A stretch of DNA of 19,168 bases from CAYJAD01 sp964372165 (GTDB lineage: Bacteria > Desulfobacterota > Desulfovibrionia > Desulfovibrionales > Desulfovibrionaceae). The translations under genes were made by a program, and so were the position numbers. Of this stretch, positions 6,894 to 13,169 are shown piece after piece. How positions within the stretch are numbered: position 1 is the first letter of the stretch; every line of letters starts with the position of its first letter. Below the pieces are notes generated by a model. That model was given only the letters and a program-made list of their open reading frames with translations, was not told the DNA's origin and did no database searches. The stretch is from assembly GCA_964372165.1 (NCBI GenBank), contig CAYJPT010000034.1, forward strand, positions 1 to 19,168. The letters are read 5' to 3'.

Positions 6894-9351
6894 GGTGATT
6901 GCCCTAGCAGGTCAGCCCAATTGCGGTAAATCCACTCTTTTCAACTTACTTACTGGTGCTCGCCAGTATGTAGCTAACTATCCTGGAGTTACAGTTGAAA
7001 AGCTTGCTGGATATTGCACTGTTGCAGGACAAAAAATCTCTGTTGTTGACCTACCTGGAACCTATGCCTTTACTTCTTATTCACCAGAAGAAATGGCTGC
7101 AAGAGATTTTATATTAAATGAACATCCAAATGTCGTCCTTGCTGTTGTTGATGCATCAACATTAGATAAAGGACTATATTTTACTTTGCAGCTTTTAGAA
7201 ATGGGCAGGCCCGTCATACTTGTGCTCAATATGATGGATGTTGCGCAAAGGCGCGGTTTAGAAATTGACATTGAGCTACTTTCCAAAGAGCTTGGTATAC
7301 CTGTTGTGCCCATGCAGGCCACCAATGCAAAAACTGATGGTCGCAAGCAACTTCTAGATTTACTTGAAGTTTATTTGCGTGACGATGCACCAATAAGTGA
7401 TTTTGCTCTTGATTATGGACAAATGGAAACAGCTATTGCTCAACTTTCCGAACAGGCCAGTCATATTAGTGAACAATTAAATTACCCTAAACGCTGGATT
7501 GCCATAAAACTTTTTGAAGAAGATTCAGCTGTACAAGAAGCAGTAGCAGCTAACTCTTCAGCAAAAGAAACCACAGATTTAGCCTCAAAACTTAGTAATT
7601 CTCTAACTGAAGTTCTTCCTAATGTACCCATAGCACATATTGGTGCAACACGGCATACTGAAGCACGCCGCTTATGCAGTGCAGTTATTACAAGAAACAG
7701 CAAAATAAAAAGAGGAGCGTCATTTACTGAAAAAGTTGACTCTATTGCTTGTCATCGCATTCTTGGACCCATAGTGCTTTTTGCAGTATTATTTGCATTC
7801 TATCACATTTCAGTAACATATGGTAATATACTTGCAGCAAAAATATGGCCTGTATGGGCATCTCTTGAAAGTTTTACTAGCTCCATCTTACCTAATCAAG
7901 GTTTTTTACAAGACCCACTGCTACGCTCATTGGTAGAGTGGGTTGTTAAAAGTGTTACCGCAGTGCTCAACTATATTCCAATTTTCTTCTTAATGTTTTC
8001 TTTTGTATACATACTTGAAGGAAGTGGATACTTGGCACGTATTGCTTTTATTTTAGATAAAATATTTAGCTCCTATGGCTTGCATGGGCAATCAACATTG
8101 CCTTTAATTCTTGGCGGTGTATATGTTGGTGGTTGTGCCATTCCTGGTGTTGTTGCAACAAGAGCAATACCTGATGAGCGTGCACGCTTTACAACTATCT
8201 TGGTTGTTCCCATGATGAATTGCCTTGCAAAAGTTCCGCTTTATTTACTATTGGTTAGTGGATTCTTTGCGGCAGAAGCAGGTAGCACCATGTTTTTTAT
8301 GGGTACTATAACCTTGCTTATGGCTTTAATCGTAGCAAAAATTCTTAACTGGACAGTGCTTCGTTCGCGCCCTGCAGCACCATTTATTATAGAATTACCA
8401 TCTTATCATATGCCCATTTTCCGTAATGTTTTGCAAGAAACATTTTTGCGGATTTGGACCTTTATTAAGAGGATTTTAACAATTGTAGTAGCTGTTGCTA
8501 CTGTTGTGTTTGCTCTTGTTTCATTTCCCAACCTCAGTGAAGAGCGTTTGGCTTTTTATAATGGGGAGCAACAAAAACTTGAAGATGCATTCATGAAAGA
8601 CATTAGCAAAACATCTTTTGCCAATGATTTTACTAAGGATGATATTTTACCACTTATTCGCTATCAAGATGCCTTGCGCAAAAGTAAACAAGGCGTGACC
8701 CAGGATCAAGCCACTAAAATTAATGACGAAGCCCTTAAAACAGATCCTATTTACGCTGCCATAGTGCTGCGCAAGGGTAAGGATGGCAAAACCATGGCCA
8801 AAGCCTTACGCACCCTTGATGGAAAAAGAAAAACCCTACGTCGCGAAATTCGACAAGAGCGTTTTGAAAACAGCTACCTTGGCGAAGCTGGTAAGGCCAT
8901 CGAATTCATTACAGCCGGAGCCGGCTTTGATTGGCGCATGAATGTGGCATTATTGTCAGCATTAGCAGCAAAGGAAAACAGTGCTGCAACGCTTGGTGCA
9001 CTATATGGATTTGAAGGAAGCGCACCAGGTAAAAATTTTGAGGAATATGGTTTTACTCCCCTACATGCTCTAGCCCTCATGCTATTTATGTCACTCTATC
9101 CACCTTGCTTGCCGGCATCTATGATGGTTCGTGGACAAACCGGTTCTACTAAGTGGATGATATTTTCCATCATATTCCAGATGACTATAGGACTTTGCGT
9201 GGCGACATTTGTTTATAGCGGTGGCAAAATGTTACAACTAAATGGTGTTGAAGCCATGTGGACTTTCTATGGTATTTGTTTAGCATGCGTAGTACTTTTA
9301 GGTGTACTTCCATCAAGTTTTGCCAAAAAGTCAAACCCTGTACAACAATAA
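6883..9351 (+). CDS. feoB: Ferrous iron transport protein B
   Basis: Inner-membrane Fe(II) importer, 822 residues: an N-terminal GTPase, helical linker and membrane core with two Gate repeats. G-motifs: G1 GQPNCGKST (10-18, Asn13 at the position linked to potassium-stimulated GTP hydrolysis), G2 Thr37 in NYPGVTVE, G3 DLPG (56-59), G4 NMMD (116-119). The membrane part carries GCAIPG (417-422) and the conserved FeoB cysteines Cys418, Cys447 and Cys742. A charged, hydrophilic insert of about 115 residues (about 549-663) sits between membrane segments ahead of the second Gate, much longer than in enterobacterial FeoB. An in-frame TTG occurs at 6874, but ATG 6883, behind TAGAGG (6868-6873), begins with the typical MARKVIALAGQPN. 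The gene overlaps feoA and is followed 68 bases later by an exported metal-binding candidate. Confidence 0.96.
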   Translation: MARKVIALAGQPNCGKSTLFNLLTGARQYVANYPGVTVEKLAGYCTVAGQKISVVDLPGTYAFTSYSPEEMAARDFILNEHPNVVLAVVDASTLDKGLYFTLQLLEMGRPVILVLNMMDVAQRRGLEIDIELLSKELGIPVVPMQATNAKTDGRKQLLDLLEVYLRDDAPISDFALDYGQMETAIAQLSEQASHISEQLNYPKRWIAIKLFEEDSAVQEAVAANSSAKETTDLASKLSNSLTEVLPNVPIAHIGATRHTEARRLCSAVITRNSKIKRGASFTEKVDSIACHRILGPIVLFAVLFAFYHISVTYGNILAAKIWPVWASLESFTSSILPNQGFLQDPLLRSLVEWVVKSVTAVLNYIPIFFLMFSFVYILEGSGYLARIAFILDKIFSSYGLHGQSTLPLILGGVYVGGCAIPGVVATRAIPDERARFTTILVVPMMNCLAKVPLYLLLVSGFFAAEAGSTMFFMGTITLLMALIVAKILNWTVLRSRPAAPFIIELPSYHMPIFRNVLQETFLRIWTFIKRILTIVVAVATVVFALVSFPNLSEERLAFYNGEQQKLEDAFMKDISKTSFANDFTKDDILPLIRYQDALRKSKQGVTQDQATKINDEALKTDPIYAAIVLRKGKDGKTMAKALRTLDGKRKTLRREIRQERFENSYLGEAGKAIEFITAGAGFDWRMNVALLSALAAKENSAATLGALYGFEGSAPGKNFEEYGFTPLHALALMLFMSLYPPCLPASMMVRGQTGSTKWMIFSIIFQMTIGLCVATFVYSGGKMLQLNGVEAMWTFYGICLACVVLLGVLPSSFAKKSNPVQQ

Positions 9352-9380
9352 AAATGTACCTAAAACAAGTTTACAAAAAA

Positions 9381-9397
9381 GCAAAATTTCATTTTGC
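9381..9397. other. Small hairpin between feoB and the next gene
   Basis: GCAAAAT-TTC-ATTTTGC forms a seven-pair stem with a three-base loop in the 68-base gap. On the plus strand it is followed by AAAAC, not by U-rich sequence, so it should not terminate operon transcription. It could affect message stability. On the minus strand it is followed by a T-run, but there is no minus-strand gene here. Confidence 0.4.
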
Positions 9398-9419
9398 AAA
9401 ACATAATTGGAGGAATTAA

Positions 9420-9737
9420 ATGAAACGTATTTTTGTAACCTTAGCATTGGTAATAATGCTTGGCATGCCTGCTGCTGCTTTTGCACACAGCCCAATCTTT
9501 GATTGCTTTGACAATGGTGATGGCACAATCACATGTCAAGGTGGCTTTTCTGATGGATCATCAGCATCTGGCGTAAAAGTGTTTGTAAAAGATGGTGCAG
9601 GCAAAACTGTTGAAACCCTTGCACTTGATGCTAACAGTGAAATTACCATTAAAAAACCTAGTGGTGCTTACTCCATGGAAATGAATGCCGGTGAAGGTCA
9701 TTCCATAAATGTAAGTGGCGACAAAATAGTAGAGTAA
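9420..9737 (+). CDS. Small exported NikL-like protein, copy 1
   Basis: A 105-residue precursor with a classical signal peptide (KR, hydrophobic core, AFA). Cleavage after Ala22 would expose His23 as the mature N-terminus, leaving 83 residues. The mature domain has two cysteines nine residues apart inside CFDNGDGTITCQGGFSDGSS (Cys29, Cys39; possible disulfide), a short beta-rich body and a C-terminal GEGH (His94). The order His1 ... FSDG ... V.VKD..GK ... GxGH resembles the transthyretin-like domain of periplasmic NikL nickel-transport proteins. This is my recognition, not a database result. Periplasmic metal binding via His23 and His94 is inferred. It is paralogous to the gene at 10729. GGAGGA (9409-9414) lies five bases before the ATG. 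It is likely in the feoAB operon. Confidence 0.85.
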   Translation: MKRIFVTLALVIMLGMPAAAFAHSPIFDCFDNGDGTITCQGGFSDGSSASGVKVFVKDGAGKTVETLALDANSEITIKKPSGAYSMEMNAGEGHSINVSGDKIVE

Positions 9738-9753
9738 GCTTCATAGTGAAGCT
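9737..9753 (+). other. Small hairpin after the first small exported protein
   Basis: AGCTTCA-TAG-TGAAGCT (9737-9743 / 9747-9753) directly follows the stop. It is followed by CATTTATATG, which is not a strong U-tract, so readthrough into the next gene is likely. It may be a stability or weak attenuation element. Confidence 0.35.
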
Positions 9754-9797
9754 CATTTATATGGTTTGAGTTATTTAACCTTTTAACGGAGATAAAA

Positions 9798-10628
9798 ATG
9801 AAAAAACTTGCAATTGCTTCTCTAGGACTTTTAGCTGCCTTAACTATGGCTGCACCAGCCAGTGCGCATTTCCAAATGCTGTATACCCCTACGCAAACAG
9901 AAATGGAAAAAGCTGAAGATTTGGATATGCGTATAGTATTTACGCACCCAGCCGAAGCAGGTCACATGATGGATATGGGAGGTATTAAAGAGTTTTATGC
10001 AGTTTATAAGCGTGGTGAACAAGCTCCACAAAAGCTTGATATGAAACAATACCTAAAAGAAATTACTTGGAAAAACCCAGGTTCAAGTGCACCAGCTTTT
10101 TCCGCTATGATTCCAAGGAAAGACATTCGCTCCATTGGCGACTATGTATTTGTAATGGCACCTGGTGATTATCTTGAAAAAGAAGAAGACGTGTACATGC
10201 AACAAATTACTAAGTTGATTGTAAACGTTGGTGGTGTACCAACCATTTGGAATGAGCCAGTTGGTCTACCTTGCGAAATCGTTCCTTTTATTAAGCCTTA
10301 TGCAACATGGGTTGGTAACACATTCCAAGGTCAAGTTTTATCAGATGGTAAGCCAGTTCCTGGTGCCGAAATTGAAGTAGAGTACATGGGTCATGCTCCT
10401 GATCTAAAAACCAACTCTTTGGCAAAAGAATCCTCTGTAAAATATCCAGTAGGTTCACTTTTAACTCAAACAATTATTGCTGACCAAAATGGTGTATTTA
10501 CTTTTGGTTTAGCAAAAGCAGGTTGGTGGGGATTTGCAGCACTAGGTGTTGGTCCTAAGAAAGAACTTAACGGTAAAGAATTCTCACAAGACGCTGTTAT
10601 TTGGGTACAAACATACGACATTAACTAA
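9798..10628 (+). CDS. DUF4198-family exported metal-binding protein (NikK-like)
   Basis: A 276-residue precursor with signal peptide MKKLAIASLGLL...APASA; cleavage after Ala23 leaves His24 as the first mature residue, followed by HFQMLYTP. The overall pattern (N-terminal His, FTHPAEAGHMMDM with His50, His56, Met57, Met58, Met60, then a C-terminal Ig/transthyretin-like part with GQVLSDGKPVPGAEIEVEY and GVFTFGLAKAGWW) fits DUF4198, a family linked to periplasmic nickel or cobalt handling (NikK). Here it lies behind feoAB and between two small NikL-like paralogs, with no CbiM/NikM permease in the window. Iron, nickel or another divalent metal are all possible ligands. GGAG (9788-9791) lies six bases ahead of the ATG. 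A palindromic terminator follows at 10647. Family assignment is fairly sure; the metal is not known. Confidence 0.85.
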   Translation: MKKLAIASLGLLAALTMAAPASAHFQMLYTPTQTEMEKAEDLDMRIVFTHPAEAGHMMDMGGIKEFYAVYKRGEQAPQKLDMKQYLKEITWKNPGSSAPAFSAMIPRKDIRSIGDYVFVMAPGDYLEKEEDVYMQQITKLIVNVGGVPTIWNEPVGLPCEIVPFIKPYATWVGNTFQGQVLSDGKPVPGAEIEVEYMGHAPDLKTNSLAKESSVKYPVGSLLTQTIIADQNGVFTFGLAKAGWWGFAALGVGPKKELNGKEFSQDAVIWVQTYDIN

Positions 10629-10646
10629 GATTATAGTTTAATTTTT

Positions 10647-10676
10647 TGAGGCGAAAGGCTTAAGCTTTTCGCCTCA
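10647..10676 (+). terminator. Palindromic terminator after the DUF4198 gene
   Basis: Arms 10647-10661 and 10662-10676 pair at 14 of 15 positions plus a G-T pair; the real loop would be formed by the inner CTTAAG. TTTAATAT follows, a weak U-tract. It probably ends or reduces transcription of the feoAB cluster before the second small exported protein. Confidence 0.6.
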
Positions 10677-10728
10677 TTTAATATAATAAGCTAAACACTT
10701 TTATGTTGGTTTAATAAAAGGCATATTT

Positions 10729-11049
10729 ATGAAAAAGAATATATTTCTTGCTTTATTTTGCGTAATCATGCTTGGTTTTGCAAGCAATGCTATGGCTCAT
10801 AGCGCATTGCTAAACTGCTTTGATAATGCTGACGGAACATTCACTTGTCAGGGTGGTTTTTCTGATGGTTCATCTGCAACCGGTATTGTTATTGTAGTAA
10901 AAGATACCTCTGGACGAGTATTACAAGAGGCACAATTGAATGCTGACAGTGAAGTTGTGCTGCCACGTCCACAACAAGATTTTACCGTGCTATTTAATGG
11001 CGGTTCAGGACATTCAGTTGAAATCCCGGGTGAAAGTATCGTACGTTAA
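10729..11049 (+). CDS. Small exported NikL-like protein, copy 2
   Basis: A 106-residue precursor, paralog of the gene at 9420. The signal peptide ends NAMA, so cleavage after Ala23 again exposes His24 at the mature N-terminus. Mature parts are both 83 residues and align without gaps; I count 39 identities, clustered in CFDN.DGT.TCQGGFSDGSSA and the C-terminal GHS. The cysteine pair (Cys30, Cys40) and C-terminal His95 in GSGH are kept. The signal peptides are also alike (MLGF/MLGM). Role in periplasmic metal binding is inferred as for copy 1. AAAAGG (10716-10721) lies seven bases before the ATG. It is behind a terminator, with TATAAT at 10682-10687 but no good -35, so it may be transcribed separately or by readthrough. 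Confidence 0.85.
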   Translation: MKKNIFLALFCVIMLGFASNAMAHSALLNCFDNADGTFTCQGGFSDGSSATGIVIVVKDTSGRVLQEAQLNADSEVVLPRPQQDFTVLFNGGSGHSVEIPGESIVR

Positions 11050-11196
11050 TTATACAAGTTATTGCTCCATTACATAGGTAGTGCTTCACACTTAGCACGT
11101 AATAAAACTCATGACAGGCATGACTTTCACATGCAGTTAATTAAATTTATATTTTTTTATTACTAGAATGACACACTACTTACATTTAAAGCTTGG

Positions 11197-11391
11197 AGCC
11201 AGAATTTAATTCTGGCTCAGAGTGCTGACAAAGTCAGCACGACCCGATAAATCAGGAACAGGCGGAGCTTTGCTTAGCCGTAAAGTGACTGATTTTCGTG
11301 CCTTACTGCCAAGGCAGCTTGTCTGACTTAGGCGGCACAAACGCCTGAAAGGGGGTTTGTCATCAGTCTGAGTCAGAATTTAATTCTGGCT
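11197..11391. repeat. Hairpin-rich element flanked by 18-base direct repeats
   Basis: The left edge is a 21-base palindrome (11197-11217). Its right 18 bases (11200-11217) recur as a direct repeat at 11374-11391. Inside lie GTGCTGAC-AAA-GTCAGCAC (11222-11240), CTGCC-AA-GGCAG (11306-11317) and AGGCG/CGCCT (11330-11334 / 11342-11346). 11216-11254 repeats window positions 16-54 in inverted orientation (38 of 39). No reading frame is evident. It could be a small non-autonomous repeat or structured RNA. Confidence 0.65.
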
Positions 11392-11400
11392 TACTTTGTT

Positions 11401-11406
11401 TATAAT
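11401..11406 (+). promoter_or_regulatory. Possible -10 element for the ABC operon
   Basis: A perfect TATAAT, preceded by TTGT but with no convincing -35 hexamer 16-18 bases upstream. If used, the transcript would run through the terminator-like hairpin at 11456-11481 before reaching the ATPase gene. Confidence 0.25.
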
Positions 11407-11455
11407 AGTATGTGTTTATGCCGAAAGTGTTCTAAAGGCAGTCGTGGTGTTTTTT

Positions 11456-11481
11456 AAAAAATGCGTGGAAACGCGTTTTTT
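11456..11481 (+). terminator. Terminator or attenuator hairpin ahead of the ABC operon
   Basis: AAAAAATGCGT-GGAA-ACGCGTTTTTT: arms 11456-11466 and 11471-11481 pair fully with one T-G wobble, and six T close the structure. This is a good intrinsic terminator 92 bases before the ATPase start. It may end transcription from the metal cluster, or act as a leader attenuator if the -10 at 11401 is real. Confidence 0.6.
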
Positions 11482-11573
11482 CAACTCCTAAGTAGTCAAT
11501 TTATATCATTCTATATAACATAAGACCTCTACACTTTGTGCAGTGGCCAACAAAAGTAACAAAGAGCCTTCTT

Positions 11574-12482
11574 ATGAACGAAATTCCAGTCAGTATAGAA
11601 AACTTGCAACACAATTATGGTAAACGCGAATTGTATAATGGTTTGAATTTAACCATTGAAAAAGGTCGCGTTTGCGCCTTGCTTGGTAAAAACGGTGTTG
11701 GTAAAACAACGCTTATTCAAATTTTAATGGGTTTTTTGCGCCCAAGTGGTGGTCAATGCAAAATTTTTGGTGAATTAGCTTATGCAGTTAAACCACAAAC
11801 TCGTGCTAGAGTTGGTTTGCTTTTTGAAAAACATTTAGCATATCAATTTTTTAGCATTGAGCAAATAGAAAAATATACACGCCAATTTTATGCTAAGTGG
11901 AAGCCAGAACGTTTTTATAACCTCGTTGACTTGTTGGGCTTGCCCCCCTCTCATTTAATTGCTCATATGAGTGAAGGGCAACGGTCGCAAGTAGTTTTGG
12001 GTCTCACTTTAGCACAAGATCCAGAGCTGCTTATATTAGATGATTATTCTATGGGACTTGATGCTGGGTATAGGCGGCTATTTATAGATTATTTATGCGA
12101 AAATTTACGAGATGGACAACACACTACCATTATTACCTCGCACGTTATTCAAGATATGGAACGTTTTGTTGATGATGCTGTTTTTATGCGCCGTCATAAA
12201 ATGGCACATCAAACTTCGCTTGCTGAGTTTGTTAAAAATTTTACTTGCTTTAGAATGCCACGCCCTGAAAATGAACAGTCCTTGAAAGATATTTTTGCTA
12301 AAATTCCTCAAGATATTTTAGTAAATGCTGAATGGCATAAAGATTTTGTTGAAGCATTCTTTTATTGCGAGTCATCAAAATTACAAGAAACCATAAAAGC
12401 ATATAACTTAGATACTTTAACTTTGCAGCAAGTTGATATGAATATGGAAGATGCCTTTATTGGCTTCACGGGGAGATATTAA
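11574..12482 (+). CDS. ABC transporter ATP-binding protein
   Basis: A 302-residue cytoplasmic ATPase, partner of the following permease. Walker A is GKNGVGKTT (38-46). The signature motif is MSEGQ (132-136) instead of LSGGQ. Walker B is LLILD with Asp156, and the next residue, normally the catalytic Glu, is Asp157 (LILDDYSMGLD). The H-loop His190 (TSH) is present. About 75 residues follow the ATPase core, a typical length for ABC-2-type ATPases with a C-terminal extension. An upstream GTG (11538) is in frame, but ATG 11574 has AAAGAG seven bases ahead and fits the start of the domain. The stop directly abuts the permease start. The transported substrate is unknown; position next to a metal cluster is suggestive only. 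Confidence 0.9.
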   Translation: MNEIPVSIENLQHNYGKRELYNGLNLTIEKGRVCALLGKNGVGKTTLIQILMGFLRPSGGQCKIFGELAYAVKPQTRARVGLLFEKHLAYQFFSIEQIEKYTRQFYAKWKPERFYNLVDLLGLPPSHLIAHMSEGQRSQVVLGLTLAQDPELLILDDYSMGLDAGYRRLFIDYLCENLRDGQHTTIITSHVIQDMERFVDDAVFMRRHKMAHQTSLAEFVKNFTCFRMPRPENEQSLKDIFAKIPQDILVNAEWHKDFVEAFFYCESSKLQETIKAYNLDTLTLQQVDMNMEDAFIGFTGRY

Positions 12483-13169
12483 ATGCATAAAACATCTGCT
12501 TTTTTAGCTATTTTTTACAAAGAAAGCATAAAAACTCGTTACATGATGCTTATGCTTTTGTCAGCTAATATAGTTTACATGGCTTGGAACTTTATTACTT
12601 TGCGTAGACTTTACATTCAAGATCACTCCGAAGTTGTATGGTATAGGACTGTAAACTTAGGACAAATACCTTACGATGATTTGATGTTTGTACCGTTTAT
12701 TACTGCTGTTATATTTTGCCTTTTTCAATTTCTACAGGAAATGCGAGATGGCAGAATACGTATTGCTTTGCATGCACCTTGTGATTCAAGCCTAATTGTA
12801 CTTTTACATGCTTTATTTGGAATGTTTTTTTTAAGCTTTGTGTTTGTTTGTGATGCGCTAATTTTATACGTGAGCATTGTAAATTATTACCCGTCAGATG
12901 TCGGAATTTCAGCGATTATAACTTCATTACCATGGTTTATTGCTGGATTTTATGCATATCTTGGCGGTGCTTTTGTATTACTTGAGCCACAACCAAAACG
13001 TAAAATCCTTGCAGGAATTGTATACTTTGGATTATGCATTCCACTTTTTATGTATACTAAAACAGGCTTTTACGTTGATATATTACCTTTTTTTATTTTA
13101 CTTATTCCTTTTATGATATACAGCATTGCTCTTTCAGCAGATGACTATAGAAATAGGTGGGTAGCATGA
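12483..13169 (+). CDS. ABC-2-type membrane permease subunit
   Basis: A 228-residue protein with about six membrane helices (roughly 20-40, 68-86, 103-128, 145-165, 173-190, 198-218), and a soluble loop between helices 1 and 2. I do not recognise a specific family; the position and size fit the membrane subunit of a small ABC-2-like exporter. Its ATG follows the ATPase stop with no gap, with GGGGAG (12470-12475) inside the ATPase gene as ribosome-binding site. Its last four bases (ATGA) overlap the next start, so the three genes are translationally coupled. Substrate unknown. Confidence 0.85.
   Translation: MHKTSAFLAIFYKESIKTRYMMLMLLSANIVYMAWNFITLRRLYIQDHSEVVWYRTVNLGQIPYDDLMFVPFITAVIFCLFQFLQEMRDGRIRIALHAPCDSSLIVLLHALFGMFFLSFVFVCDALILYVSIVNYYPSDVGISAIITSLPWFIAGFYAYLGGAFVLLEPQPKRKILAGIVYFGLCIPLFMYTKTGFYVDILPFFILLIPFMIYSIALSADDYRNRWVA

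Larger units (their letters stand above)
11050..11573. other. Intergenic region between the metal cluster and ABC operon
   Basis: This stretch holds 524 bases without a supported gene. 11071-11100 forms an imperfect hairpin (GTGCT/AGCAC with flanking TTAC/GTAA), possibly ending the preceding transcript. 11118-11134 holds GCATG/CATGC. 11197-11391 is a hairpin-rich element flanked by direct repeats. 11401-11406 is TATAAT, and 11456-11481 is an intrinsic-terminator-like hairpin. The remaining 92 bases lead to the ABC operon. Confidence 0.6.

Noticed and set aside
11197..11391. Insertion sequence
   Set aside because: The element is only about 195 bases and has no transposase frame; the direct repeats are 18 bases and lie inside a palindrome, unlike a target-site duplication.
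11407..11573. Nickel/cobalt riboswitch in the ABC leader
   Set aside because: Only one terminator hairpin and one four-pair stem are visible; I see no multi-helix junction of the NiCo type.
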